DNA of 64,000 bases, from contig NC_092348.1 in assembly GCF_963676685.1 (NCBI RefSeq), positions 16,133,531 to 16,197,530 on the forward strand. Reading direction: 5' to 3'. The position numbers and the translations under genes are program-made. The notes below the pieces were generated by a model. That model searched no databases. It was not told the origin of the DNA and was given only the letters and a program-made list of their open reading frames with translations. Each line of letters opens with the position of its first letter. Position 1 is the first letter of the stretch. Below are positions 35,301 through 45,362 of the stretch, piece by piece. This DNA is from Mytilus edulis. Lineage: Eukaryota; Mollusca; Bivalvia; Mytilida; Mytilidae.

Positions 35301-38300
35301 CTAACTCAGAAATGATTGTTTCTGGGGAGTCAGATGAGCCTATTTTTAGAGGTTTAGCTGGTTTAATAGAACCTAATGAGAAGTTTATGGAGAAGAATGG
35401 TTTATTGGTGGCAAGATCTATTGTACATCCAGAGATGTATAATATTCCTTTGAGGATAATAAATTTAAATAAAGAGCCCTGCACTTTATATAAGGGTACA
35501 ATTATTGCAACCTGCAATAAAGTAGACGAAAAAGATATTCAAACTTCTGAGTTTGTAAATAGTGTGGCTGGTGGCCAAACTATAGTAAATAAGGGGAGAC
35601 AATTACCTGATTATTTACATGAAGTATTTGAGTCTAATCAAGCTAATCTTGATAAAGATCAAAAGGAGAAAGTTAGAGACCTTTTAATAGAATATAGTGA
35701 CATATTCTCAAAGTCCTCTGAGGACATTGGTTTAACTGATTTAGTTGAACATACCATAAATACTGGAAATAACCCTCCAGTACGTCAGCGACCCAGACGA
35801 ATACCCCTAGCTAGAATGAAGGATGCTGAAGCTGAGATTCAGAAAATGGTTAAGCAAGATATTATAGAACCTTCTACAAGTCCCTGGAACTCCAATATAG
35901 TTCTCGTGAAGAAGTCAGATGGTAGTTGGCGATTCTGTATTGATTTTCGCGCCGTAAATTTATTGGTTTTACGCCCATCCTACCCCTTGCCCCGAATAGA
36001 TGACACTATTGATTCCTTGTCAGGCTCCAAGTTCTTCTCAACCGTCGATTTGAAGTCAGGATATTATCAGATTCCGGTAGCCAAAGAAGATAGACCAAAA
36101 ACAGCCTTTTCCTTTCCAGGGGGTGGTCTCTGGCAGTTCAAGAGGATGCCAATGGGTCTATGTAATAGTGCCCCTGTATTTGAACAATTGATGGAGACAG
36201 TTTTATCAGGTTTGACCTGGAAAATTTGTTTAGTTTATTTAGATGATATAATTGTTTTCTCAAAATCATTTGAGGAACATATGAAAAACTTGAAAGAAGT
36301 TTTTCAAAGATTAAAAGCAGCTAATTTAAAGCTGAATCCCAAGAAGTGTAACTTTCTTAAGAAAGAAGTTAAATTTTTAGGTCACATTGTTAGCGAAAGT
36401 GGAGTAGCTACTGACCCTAATAAAGTTCAGTCAGTTAAGGACTGGCCAGTGCCCAAGAGTATAAAAGATGTGAGAAGTTTTCTAGGATTAACATCCTATT
36501 ATAGAAAATTTATTTTGAAATATGCTGATAAAGCTAAGCCTATGTATAAGGTTACTGAGAAAAACCAAAAGTTTGTCTGGACAGAAGAATGTCAACAATC
36601 TTTTGAGGAATTAAAGACTACTTTAATTAGTGCACCTATTTTAGCTTACCCTACCAGGGAGGATTTATTTATTTTGGATACCGACGCGAGTAATGTTGGT
36701 ATGGGAGCAGTGCTATCCCAACTCCAGGATGGAGTAGAAAAAGTAATTTGTTACTTTAGTAAAACTTTCAGTAGATCTGAGAGAAAATATTGTGTTACCA
36801 GAAGAGAACTACTAGCTGTAGTAGCCTCTATTAAACATTTTCACCATTATTTATGTGGTAAATACTTCAAGGTTAGAAGTGACCATGGTGCATTAAGTTG
36901 GTTGTTCAATTTTAAGAATCCAGAAGGTCAGTTAGCTCGTTGGTTCGAGGTCCTGGCATCATATGATTTTAAAATTGAGCACAGAGCTGGAAGGTCCCAT
37001 AATAATGCAGACGCCCTAAGTAGACGTCCTTGCTATAATAAAGAGTGTCCTCACTGTGCTAGAGCAGAAATAAATTATGAATTGGTTCCAACTCATAAAA
37101 ACGTTTTAACGGTTGAAAAATGTAATGATAATGTCACTATTCTTGAATCTTGCAGAAATGTTCAAGATGTTAGTGTCAAACAATCAATTACAACAACTAG
37201 TATTAGCGGTAAAAATGAAGATTGGCCAAACATGACAAGTGACGAGACGTGCCACAAAGTAAAAAGTCATGTAATTCATAATGAATTTAGAAGTAAGGGT
37301 CCAGATGAAAACCCTGATGTACTCCCTGTTCAGTCTAAAATAGTAAGAGTTTGTACCAGATCTAAGGATTATGGTTGCAGTCAAAATAAGAAGGACGACC
37401 CAGAGAAGGAGATAAATTTTGAAAATGTTTCAGAATCTCAATTATATGATGATGTAATCAGTATAATTATCCAGTGGAAAATAGATGAAGTGAAACCCAT
37501 ATGGGCAGATGTATCCCATATGAGTCCTGAAGTTAAATTTTATTGGTCAAGATTAAATTCTTTAATTCTTGTCAATGGAATATTATATAGAAAGTGGGAA
37601 AGCTATAATGGAAAACATTATGATCTACATATTGTTCTTCCAGCTAATTTTAAAAGGTTCGTGTTGAACCAAGTACATAACACAGTGACCGGTGGTCATC
37701 TTGGTGTTAGAAAGACTCTATCAAAAATTAAACAGAGATATTTTTGGTATAAAATGAGACAGGATGTTAAATTTTGGTGTACCAAATGTGATATCTGTGC
37801 TTCTAAGAAAGCACCTTGTAAAAAACCTAAGGCCCCAATGAAGCAGTATCTGGTGGGTGCTCCTTGGGAAAGAATGGCTATTGACATTCTAGGACCTTTA
37901 CCCATAAGTGTCAATAATAATCGCTATCTAATGGTAGTTCAAGATTATTTTTCGAAATGGACGGAAGCTATACCAATTCCAGACACTGAAGCAGTGACAG
38001 TAGCTAGGAAATTTGTGGAAAGAATAGTAACCATTTTTGGGGTTCCTCTTTCAATCCACTCAGACCAAGGGTCTAATTTTGAATCTAATGTGTTCAAAGA
38101 GATGTGTATTATTTTGGGTATCCATAAAACCCGTACAACACCATTCCGACCAAAATCGGATGGTATGGTTGAAAAGTCTAATTCAACCATTGAGACGATG
38201 TTATCTGCTTTTGTAAGCAAACACCAGAGAGATTGGGACGAATATATTTATTTATTAATGTTGGCCTATCGGTCATCAGAACATGAGAGTTTGGGAACAT

Positions 38301-41300
38301 CTCCATGTTCCATGTTATTTGGAAGAGAAGTTAATCTTCCGTTAGATTTAATTCTGGGTAGACCAGAGACTGAAAAGCTACCTTTATATTTAAAAACTGT
38401 TTATGCCTATGAATTATCCCAAAAGTTGGAGGTAATTCATAAATTTGCAAGATATAAATTAAAACTGTCAAGCGACAGAATGAAAAGAAATTATGATGTT
38501 GGAACTAAGATGCAAACATTTGATGCAGGAGATCCAGTATGGTTGCACAATCCTCGTCGGGTAAAAGGATTGTGTCCAAAGTTACAAAATAATTGGGAAG
38601 GCCCATATATTGTTGTAAATAAACTTAATGATGTTATATATAGAATACAGAAAGGACCAAAGACAAAACCTAAGGTGGAGCACCAAGACAGGTTGAAGCC
38701 ATATCTAGGAGAAGATGTTCCTGTTTGGTTTAATTAAATATGTGGAGCTTGCGGTACAGAAGAAGATGTTGAACAGTCAGCCTAGAACATTTATTGGAAG
38801 AAATGAACATTGTGTTATATATTTATATGTGTGTTACCTAAATAGTTCTATGTGAATACATGAGTTTTCGGTTAAATGTATATTGTAACTTGTTAGACAG
38901 TTGTTGTCTTATGAGTTATTCGATTTTGTTTTCAAGTTTTGAGCCAATTAGTGGATTAATTTAATTAATGTATAGATAGTTTCTGTGCATTTGAGGACAA
39001 ACGCCTAGTGGTTAGGGGGCTGTGTTACGATTTAGTGATCGTATTATTAAATTAATGGATCTCGTGTTATCCATAGTTTACAGTAGTAATTTTATGAGTC
39101 AGCTGTTTTTGTTTACGTTTTCGCAACGCTATTTTTTACGATGGAATGTCACCTCGTACAGAATATTCCCGGTTGGTTGGCATGTATTTCAATGATACAT
39201 GATGCGATAATGTGTTTACCTTATTTGCTTATTTATTTTCTTAATGTAATAACTTGTGTTTTAGCCGTAATCGTCTAAATACCAGCAGTGCCATAGTTTA
39301 TTTACAAGAGAAGCCATATTTATTTGTGTATTGGCGGTCTGCAACACGAGATTGCCTGTGAACATAACAAACATTTTGATTGGTCGATCCATTGACCGGA
39401 AAATTATAAATAGAAGGTTGACGAAACAAACTTTAGATTTATTCTCATCGTCTGCAAGAGCAGTCAACATTTTAGTCGCAATATAAATTTAGTCAACCTA
39501 AATTAATCCAAATGTCTGAACCAAAGTCAACCATTAGTATGGTACGCAGGTTTTAATTGTTTTAAGAAAACTAAACCTTCTTACACATGGCAATTGTTTG
39601 TTTTGAAGAAGAAGAAGACGACCTTCGACCTACGGGAAAGTCCCGTCAGCTGTCGTTCCACTTAGTCAACTTTCTATAAATACGATGAGAGAGGTTTTCT
39701 GGAAATCTACTTTCACTTTAGCAGAGAGAAACCTTTATGAGATGATTACGGCAAATTGTATATAAATATAAATGTATGTTTTTATGATCAATTGTAAATA
39801 TTTGATTATATAGATGTTATATAAAATGCATCTGAACTTTATACCTGACTTAGTTATTATTTCAACCATATACCAACTCAAAGGATCCATGCAAATTATG
39901 TTCGATCGAGCCTCCTTATTCATTTAAACTTACCACTCGGTTTAAGGGGCGAAATCGTTACAATATCGAACATTTCTCAGCAGATTATTTTTTACGGGGT
40001 TTTTTTTTCAGGCTCCGGATACAGCTCTCAAATGCAATGTTAGCTTTAGGCATTGTTTTTCTTTTACTTATACTCTTTTTTTTGGTTATTTATTATTGAG
40101 TTTCATATTTTGTATGAAATGTTCTAGTGTGATTGACAAAGTCTAACGCACATCATCACATGCGGCGACATTAAGGCAATTTCGATTAGATTGTGTCAGG
40201 GGGGTAACCGCGTAAGGACTACATTAAATATGCGTCTATACATTAATATTATAACCATGAACTGTCAAAATGAGTTTCTAGTGCAGTAAAATTAGAAACT
40301 TTGATTTACCATTATTACGAACAAACCTCTTGTTTTAATTTGTGTGGGCTTTGGGTTTTACTTTTAAAAAGTAAGCTGGTGCTGGTTACAGTTGCCTTTT
40401 TTTTTTTTTTGCTCTCTTTATTGAAGCATCTAAGGAAACTCACCAAGACCCATCATTAGGAATGAGTTCACACTTGATATCCATGCTGTGTTTCCCGCCC
40501 CATCATCGTACCGGTCTAGTAGCTCAGTATACAATACTCCAAAAGACTTAACACCCCCAGCAATGATGAAATAGTTGACGCTACAAACTGATAGATTTTT
40601 TAAAATAAATTTACGTATCTAATAAGGATAACAGAAACTCATTTAATCCTCTACTTGTATCCATAAGAATGTGAAAAAAATTAAAACGTATAAAGTTTCA
40701 GTGATGAACATTGAGGACAGTATCATTATTTAACTACTATAGTAATTAACAATTTAACGAAATTATAAGTATAATTATAAATAGACTTAAATGGTGCTGA
40801 AAATCATACTGATTTTTTCGTTTATCGTTTTGTACATAAATCTGGCCGTTCGTTTTATTAGTTTGCGTGTTTGTCATGTCGGGGCGATATGGGTTTAGCT
40901 CATTGTTACAGGCAATACGAAAACCTATAGTTGCTTACTACTAGGCATACACTCTCATGATCAATGACAATCCGCCATCACATATTCTAATTTTTTTTGG
41001 GGGTATATTATGAGGTAAACACTCTTCCTTTCTGGAAGGAGATAGAATCGGAAAAGCTGGAACAGTCAACCTTGATCAGGTACAATGTATACACCCGACG
41101 TGGAAATTCGGAATTGACTTCCTGTCCGAATGAAGAATCCCTGTTAAATCTCACTGAGATATTGTAATAAAATTGAAAATTGAAATGGGGTATGTATGCT
41201 CCAATGCACGCTATAGTTAAAGAAAAACACACATATTCAGTCCGATGAGCATTTCTATAAAACGAGATAATACAAATTTTATCAATGTTTGCATGTTGAA

Positions 41301-41369
41301 AATTGAAAACATAAACTTACAAAACAATACTACCCAAGCATAACCATGATCCACATCCGAGTTCTTCAT
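29142..41369 (-). CDS. SLC16 (monocarboxylate transporter-like) gene, five exons
   Basis: Exons in order on the minus strand: 41369-41321, 40587-40444, 31913-31770, 31314-30511, 29377-29142. All introns are GT-AG and phase 1, and the join gives 458 residues without a stop, normal for this 12-helix family. Residues 7-12 read DHGYAW, the family's first motif (D/E-G-G-W-G-W type). Exon 4 has YFEKRRSLANGI, the second SLC16 motif. Further segments (KSFGVLYTELL, AWISSV, GTGYGLMFAPS, GWFAD) fit helices 1-8 and the central loop. The C terminus is a hydrophilic tail of about 40 residues. SLC16 members move monocarboxylates or related small molecules across membranes; the substrate here cannot be told. 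Intron 2 (8.5 kb) contains a complete LTR retrotransposon in antisense orientation. The start is the only Met before the first motif; a longer N terminus is possible. Confidence 0.88.
30028..30092 (+). repeat. dispersed repeat family B, copy 3 (partial)
   Basis: CTTGAGAATGGAAATGGGGA through CAACAACCCGACCATAGAGC, within intron 4 of the SLC16-like gene. Confidence 0.8.
30470..30508 (-). repeat. family B fragment abutting a splice donor
   Basis: On the minus strand TTAAAATTGAGAATGGAAAT begins a few bases after the exon 4 donor (GTAAGT) and continues as GGGAAATGTGTCAAATA. A second weak fragment follows at 30375-30432 on the other strand. Confidence 0.7.
30511..31314 (-). CDS. SLC16-like exon 4 (helices 4-10, central loop)
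   Basis: 804 bases from acceptor TTTTTAG to donor GTAAGTATT. It holds the YFEKRRSLA motif, the cytoplasmic loop (residues like KKSAENHAIMKRKPD) and the start of the C-terminal half. Open frame beyond 31314 is intronic and comes from a family A repeat. Confidence 0.92.
31362..31467 (-). repeat. dispersed repeat family A, copy 3 (partial)
   Basis: Inverse copy with GAAGGCCGTATGGTGACC and TCATTGGCAATCATACCACA, in intron 3 of the SLC16-like gene close to the exon 4 acceptor. Confidence 0.85.
31770..31913 (-). CDS. SLC16-like exon 3 (helices 2-3)
   Basis: 144 bases, phase 1 at both ends, acceptor TTTGCAG, donor GTAAAT. Encodes GPISNYLGEIYTYRF, MVIGSIVNLIGYTASAF and YITYGIIS. Confidence 0.85.
32214..33153 (+). 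repeat. left LTR
   Basis: 940 bp, TG...CA ends with TGTTACG / CGTTACA short inverted repeats. A TATA-like ATTATAAATAG near 32594-32604 could mark the promoter. The two LTRs differ mainly around 32573-32590 and at one site near 32420. Confidence 0.97.
33155..33174 (+). other. primer-binding site
   Basis: TGGTGTCAGAAGTGGGATTC begins two bases inside the left LTR end. Its complement ends in CCA as a tRNA 3' end would. I think a leucine-type tRNA is likely, from memory of similar elements. Confidence 0.75.
33324..34853 (+). CDS. gag: retrotransposon gag-like protein
   Basis: 509 residues from ATG 33324, intact. Residues about 40-125 are charged and heptad-like, a probable coiled coil. About 215-400 match the retrotransposon capsid (gag) fold region, with YEGDEDLDEYLAQFE, SLKGGARALLNEL and DNRYG. 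The tail from about 430 is extremely rich in Asn, Gln and Gly with scattered Arg, and no CCHC zinc knuckle is visible. Gag proteins assemble the particle that packages element RNA; here the basic N/Q/G tail may replace the zinc knuckle in RNA binding (inference). The frame overlaps pol by about 70 bases in the -1 frame. Confidence 0.93.
   Translation: MDDSGEVIIAINHSFQEENDGEITIPLNEQKVDSVDYAGQTISHDKEQNLFMKELRNLKSLFHNQLGEITHEFSNCQKEVIIAVNQIKRDFQEEISCIKDRISKIEDAVYENKRNISTNYKMIEQNKDLVNYNNHMSDIVNTENKSKGDGQAVPDEANQTSQNTEKQQQNTDDIYSFNKDKMYNINQNYAVLDRPKVPRLTNSHTHLPKSSNVTMKPQLYEGDEDLDEYLAQFEILAEINGWNYATKSLYLAGSLKGGARALLNELDKESRKDYNSLVKVLDNRYGSAEKSELFRAKLQTRMRGKEESLPELAQSIKKLTRQAYPSAQSTITSVLALEHFIDALQDADLRLRLRESNPKSIHEAETLAVRLETLKLAERQKGRMVRQADSVQTNAKFNTELNDDKGEDLKSLKNELSDFKREMISLSRNIKGMSQNQNRNQGGGNQQRNYQNGQKGYNNQNKNFGQGNRNFNQRNNNFGQNQNNYNQQGNQLRSDSGVGARPGQNGPSR
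34781..38737 (+). CDS. pol: retrotransposon pol polyprotein (PR-RT-RH-IN)
   Basis: The frame is open from 34781 to TAA at 38735; the first codon downstream of the gag stop usable as a start is TTG at 34868, and residue numbers are counted from there. Order: aspartic protease with DTG at 23-25; reverse transcriptase with WRFCIDFRAVN and YLDD at about 457-460; RNase H beginning at the TDAS motif near 605; an integrase HHCC zinc finger from about 937; the integrase core with D1006, D1066 and E1102 (D,D35E spacing); and a GPY motif near 1245. All catalytic residues are present and there is no internal stop, so the element may be active. Expression most likely needs -1 frameshifting out of gag. 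Confidence 0.96.
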   Translation, partial: STGKPVEVGLRGRSQAGTEWPKSIKINESLANNEGLFVRAKINDKCLAFLVDTGANVTILSKKFIDEINPSLLPKMNPVNINLITATGDSSPFIGQIDVEICFGDHIYHHNVLVADISNEGIIGMDFLVTHDCDVLLSQNKLKIKGEIIQCYHYASSAKSCYRVAMQETVDVPPNSEMIVSGESDEPIFRGLAGLIEPNEKFMEKNGLLVARSIVHPEMYNIPLRIINLNKEPCTLYKGTIIATCNKVDEKDIQTSEFVNSVAGGQTIVNKGRQLPDYLHEVFESNQANLDKDQKEKVRDLLIEYSDIFSKSSEDIGLTDLVEHTINTGNNPPVRQRPRRIPLARMKDAEAEIQKMVKQDIIEPSTSPWNSNIVLVKKSDGSWRFCIDFRAVNLLVLRPSYPLPRIDDTIDSLSGSKFFSTVDLKSGYYQIPVAKEDRPKTAFSFPGGGLWQFKRMPMGLCNSAPVFEQLMETVLSGLTWKICLVYLDDIIVFSKSFEEHMKNLKEVFQRLKAANLKLNPKKCNFLKKEVKFLGHIVSESGVATDPNKVQSVKDWPVPKSIKDVRSFLGLTSYYRKFILKYADKAKPMYKVTEKNQKFVWTEECQQSFEELKTTLISAPILAYPTREDLFILDTDASNVGMGAVLSQLQDGVEKVICYFSKTFSRSERKYCVTRRELLAVVASIKHFHHYLCGKYFKVRSDHGALSWLFNFKNPEGQLARWFEVLASYDFKIEHRAGRSHNNADALSRRPCYNKECPHCARAEINYELVPTHKNVLTVEKCNDNVTILESCRNVQDVSVKQSITTTSISGKNEDWPNMTSDETCHKVKSHVIHNEFRSKGPDENPDVLPVQSKIVRVCTRSKDYGCSQNKKDDPEKEINFENVSESQLYDDVISIIIQWKIDEVKPIWADVSHMSPEVKFYWSRLNSLILVNGILYRKWESYNGKHYDLHIVLPANFKRFVLNQVHNTVTGGHLGVRKTLSKIKQRYFWYKMRQDVKFWCTKCDICASKKAPCKKPKAPMKQYLVGAPWERMAIDILGPLPISVNNNRYLMVVQDYFSKWTEAIPIPDTEAVTVARKFVERIVTIFGVPLSIHSDQGSNFESNVFKEMCIILGIHKTRTTPFRPKSDGMVEKSNSTIETMLSAFVSKHQRDWDEYIYLLMLAYRSSEHESLGTSPCSMLFGREVNLPLDLILGRPETEKLPLYLKTVYAYELSQKLEVIHKFARYKLKLSSDRMKRNYDVGTKMQTFDAGDPVWLHNPRRVKGLCPKLQNNWEGPYIVVNKLNDVIYRIQKGPKTKPKVEHQDRLKPYLGEDVPVWFN
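34787..34793 (+). promoter_or_regulatory. -1 ribosomal frameshift heptamer GGGAAAC
   Basis: In the gag frame it reads G GGA AAC, the canonical X XXY YYZ form. It lies in the only stretch where gag (stop 34851-34853) and the pol frame (open from 34781) overlap. pol has no ATG before its protease DTG. A GC-rich stretch (34800-34840) follows in otherwise AT-rich sequence and could form the stimulatory structure. Confidence 0.8.
39009..39022 (+). other. polypurine-tract region
   Basis: GTGGTTAGGGGGCTG lies directly before the right LTR. It is not a pure purine run, so the exact priming tract is uncertain. Confidence 0.5.
39023..39962 (+). repeat. right LTR
   Basis: 940 bp, same termini as the left LTR, followed by the target duplication ATAT. 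Confidence 0.97.
40444..40587 (-). CDS. SLC16-like exon 2 (helix 1 and loop)
   Basis: 144 bases, phase 1 at both ends. Acceptor CTATCAG, donor GTGAGT. Encodes helix 1 and the following loop with GGVKSFGVLYTELL and GNTAWISSVNSF. Confidence 0.85.
41321..41369 (-). CDS. SLC16-like exon 1 (start, DHGYAW motif)
   Basis: ATG at 41369-41367; the exon codes 16 residues plus one base and ends before GTAAGT. The short N terminus leads directly into helix 1. Confidence 0.7.
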
Positions 41370-44153
41370 ACTTCTATAGTTTTAATTCTTCTATCACGTT
41401 AACAAACTTTCTTTCATTCTAGGATAACAAAAAGTACAACATATTAATTGTTTTAACCTGTCACAATTTCTCATGTGTATAATTCTATTTTTGGCACACA
41501 TTTAATTATAACAATGGCTTGTGTATGTACAATGTACATGTATGATCAAAGATTAATCTCCTTTAAAGACTTTAAAGATAAGAAAGTGAAGATCAATTGT
41601 TTGTGTATCGTGAATGACCTGCATTTTAAATTGAATGTGTTGCCGTGATAATACATTGTATTTTTAAAATACTTTGAGATACAGCAACTAGCAAGACTAT
41701 AGTTATATCATAGATGTAAAACATGTATGGTTATATGCAAATAACGAGATGCTGTATGGTAGACAACTATCCACTAAAGATATCGATTTATAATGGGGGT
41801 TTTTTTCTCGAGAGTTTTAAATTTGTTCTGTCAGGATTCTACTTCGTCAAAATTGTCTTCATTTTCTTCAAACCGTTAAATTGGAAGATGAAGCGCTGTC
41901 AATTTATCTCTAAAATAAATTTATCCACATAGTAATAATAGTATCATAACGGTCCTTATATATGCCACTTGTATTTTAAAAGACAAATATTTTTACTGTC
42001 TATTTAGCATTGTGTTAGACTCTCGAAAAGTCAAGTTAGGCAGCACACCAACAATAAACCAGATACACAGGCACATAAAATGACTGAACTGACAAAGGCG
42101 GTTTAATTCAACAAAGTTCCCATTCTGATCCGTTACAGTCTGAACTGCCTGTAAAAGACCTTTCCTTTTATAGTTCTACAAACGTGACCAAGATTTAGAA
42201 AGAAAGTTGTTTACTCTTAAAAGGCCAAAAGCTGTATGTTAATAAACTCATCATAGATACCCAGGACTAAATTTTGTATATACGCCAGACGCGCGTTACA
42301 AAAGACTCATCAGTGACGCTCGAATCCAAAAAAGTTAAAAAGGCCAAATAAAGTACGAAGTTGAAGAGCATTGAGGACCAAAATTCCTAAAAGTTTTGTC
42401 AAATCCAGCTACGGTAATCTATGCCTGAGGTAGAAAAATTTTGTGAACAGTTAATTTATAAATATAACCATATCAATGTGTATGAATATAACCATATCAA
42501 TGTGTATAAATATGTCAATATGTCACAACAGTCGTCATCACGTGAATTCATTCAATACAAAACTATAAATGACAATTATAGTGTGTGATAACATTGTGTG
42601 AGGGAATTCGACGTTTGCTGTACCACTGTTCACTCCAGCGCAATTTATGACAATACCACTGTATCAATCAGAATGATTTTTTTTGCAGTGTTTTAAGAAA
42701 TGATTTTACTTTGTTGTCGCGTTTTATTCGTGATACATTCAATGTTTTAAAAAGGCGAATTTTCTGTATAAAGTCAATGATTATGTTGACTTTTGAAGGC
42801 CAAACTTTTTACAGCCTTAAATACTCAAATAAAAGATCCAAAAACTATACCAATACAGAATGACATGTTTATGAAATTATAGCAAATCTATTGGTTAACA
42901 AATTTTTATTCGTTGTTGCAAAATAATGAACTTAAAATATCTGACATTTTCTCCCTACCCAGTTTACCCCTATACATTTTTATGATGTGGACTGGTCATT
43001 GTTATTGAATCGTAGGCAATTTGATTGGATTAAGTTGTTATTAGTTTACCTACAAACTTGTTTATGCTTTTCATACATGACTATTGATTAATCAGAACGT
43101 GCATGAATGTGTACGGTAACTAAAATGACCTTCCAACTGGACACTGGACGAGTCAATATTATGTTTTATCAATGAAAGTTAAGGTATGAAAGGTAAGAAT
43201 TGCCACTTCTTCTATTTTAACAAAAATTTTTGAATACACAGTTGAAATATTATTTTTTAAAAGCCTATTGTGGAGATAAAAGTGAAAGTTTACAAATAAG
43301 ACGTTTTGTTGCATTAAACAAGTCATTTCTTAAGAGAAATGCCGAAATATATTTTACGCACGACTACGGCAGGTAAAATTATTATTTATCATAACAAAAA
43401 AAAAGCATTTTTCAGTGTCTTTGGAACATGTTAATTACAATAAATCACAAACTTAAGAAGTAAGTAAATAAAGTCAAAATATGTCCGATCTGCCTATTTC
43501 TGGACATCAAAAGTCAATACGATCGTTTTAAAGTCAATTTCGTCTACCTCACAAAATCTTGTTAGGCACTATAACTGACAACCCGCGATGATCATCATTA
43601 CCCCAAACCAAAACATGTACTAGGTCACATTGTATATAGAACATCAATAATAGTTTCTACTTATTAACCAATAAAGATATAGTTATTGATTTCTTGTGTA
43701 CATATAATCAATTAAATCTTTAGTAAAGTTTTTATAAAACTCTACAGCACTGCATAGTGATACATTCGTTTACTGTACTTTTGATCCTTCAGTCAACTAA
43801 GACCTACTATCTGATCAGTTGTTTGTGGAGGGGTAGATACTTCAGAAACAAATTCTAATTAAACATTTCGTGAAAAGGCAGAAGAAATATTTTTCGGAAG
43901 TTGAATTCGAATTACCCTAATTTATCGCCTGATTGTTTGCCTCTTCCCAAAACAGAACCACATGTCCGTACATCTACCACAATTTTGTCTTTGATAACAA
44001 GTTTATAAATATCTCGAAGCTCCATACTACATTTGTACTATGATTTAATATAAAACACGAAGCACGTACATAAGATGCATAAGATCCTAAACTATGTACC
44101 TACATTTAACTATATAATTTTATTTTCAATTTTTATTTTTATATACATGTAAC
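41370..44153. other. non-coding DNA between SLC16-like and lectin-Ig genes
   Basis: Upstream region of the minus-strand SLC16-like gene; no clear promoter motif. It contains a dispersed repeat at 42243-42437, a 25-bp tandem duplication near 42462-42512 (ATATAACCATATCAATGTGT), and no exon I can support. Confidence 0.5.
42243..42437 (+). repeat. dispersed repeat family C, copy 1
   Basis: Contains AACTCATCATAGATACCCAG, ATATACGCCAGACGCGCGTT and AAGACTCATCAGTGACGCTC. An inverted partial copy lies at 53025-53115. I recall this as a very common Mytilus repeat. Confidence 0.85.
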
Positions 44154-44262
44154 AAGATGTGGTATGAGTGCCAATGAGACAACTCTCTCATCCATGTCAC
44201 AATTTATAAATTAAAGTAAACCATGTGTGTGTATTCACAAGGAAATGACTGTTTCAACAAAA
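44154..44262 (+). repeat. dispersed repeat family A subtype, copy 4
   Basis: AAGATGTGGTATGAGTGCCA then ATCCATGTCACAATTT. An inverted copy of the same subtype lies at 45638-45742, so the two bracket the foldback element. Confidence 0.75.
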
Positions 44263-44344
44263 TAATAACTTTATTAAAACAAAAATAGCTGAAACAATGA
44301 TGCATAACTTTGTCTCTTTTTGTCTTTTAAACATCCCGTTAAGG

Positions 44345-45080
44345 TTTATGTACCCTTCTGTAGCCATTTTTGTACGAATTTTTCAAACCTCAATTGTATC
44401 AAAACTAAAGATTAAATAAATAATAGACATAGGCCATTTAGTACATGTTCAAAGGGGAAACTTGATGCAAAGCATTATTTTTTACTGTTTCATTGCATTT
44501 GATAGAAAAAGAGGACTTTGTGGCAAATAAATCAAGATTTTTATAGAAAATCCACAGCCTTTAATACAGAGATTTTTGTTATAAAATTTGAAACATAAAT
44601 TACTCACTTGATTTTCTATGATGTGCTAGTGTTTATTTTTTACAAAACGTTCTAAGTAACCTGTAAATTCTAAAACACCTCGTGCTGAGTCACTAAAGTC
44701 GAGCGCACCCTAAAAGGTGTACTTGATTTTGGCCATATTTATACTTGTCTTAACCAATAACTACATTCATAAACTTGTTTTAAGGAAATCAATGCTAGCA
44801 CTGCATGCAATAATCCCATATCTATCAGTCATCAAATTGCCAAATATGAGAGTACAAGGATAAAGGCTGAGGATTTTCTATAAAAATCTTGATTTATTTG
44901 CCACAAAGTCCTCTTTTTCTATTAAATGCAATGGAACAGTAAAAAATAATGCTTTGCATCAAGTTTCCCCTTGGAATATGTACAAAATGGCCTATCTCTA
45001 TTATTCATAATATCTGTAGTTTTGATACAATTGAAGTTTGAAAAGTTCGTACAAAAATGGCTACAGAAGGGTACATAAAT
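44345..45080. repeat. 736-bp foldback element with arms of about 220 bp
   Basis: Left arm 44345-44575 (TTTATGTACCCTTCTGTAGCC outward) is complementary along nearly its whole length to right arm 44862-45080, with a loop of about 285 bases. Shared blocks include GAGGACTTTGTGGCAAATAA and GGCCATTT. There is no coding content. It would form a long RNA hairpin if transcribed. Confidence 0.92.
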
Positions 45081-45310
45081 GTTCACAAAATGGACCTGAA
45101 GAACAAGCAGGATGTTAATATGTACGAGTCCATTAAATAAGCATGGCCATTTCGGGATGTTGTTTACCTCTTTTTAACTTTATTTACACATCAAATACAG
45201 TTTAATTAAACTGATTATAAAACATTTATTTGTTTAGTTTGGTGTAAAAAAAAATTAATGTACAATTGACATCTGACCAATTTAAAGTTTAATCTTCACA
45301 TTTTAACATA

Positions 45311-45362
45311 ATGTTTCTACTCAAAGGACACGTACAAATATGTGTATTACTTATGAATGTAG
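45311..45362 (+). CDS. receptor exon 1: candidate signal peptide
   Basis: ATG 45311, 17 codons plus one base, then GTAAGA donor. With exon 2 it gives a hydrophobic leader (HVQICVLLMNVGYIVSS). Chosen because length, hydrophobicity and phase fit; other upstream exons cannot be excluded. Confidence 0.45.

Larger units (their letters stand above)
32210..39966 (+). mobile_element. complete Ty3/gypsy LTR retrotransposon
   Basis: The element itself is 32214-39962 (7749 bp), flanked by the 4-bp duplication ATAT at 32210-32213 and 39963-39966. Both LTRs are 940 bp, start TGTTACG, end CGTTACA, and differ at about five positions by eye, so the insertion is young. A primer-binding site (TGGTGTCAGAAGTGGGATTC) follows the left LTR and a short purine-rich tract (GTGGTTAGGGGGC) precedes the right LTR. 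The domain order protease, reverse transcriptase, RNase H, integrase places it in Ty3/gypsy. There is no envelope-like frame. It lies antisense in intron 2 of the SLC16-like gene. Confidence 0.97.
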
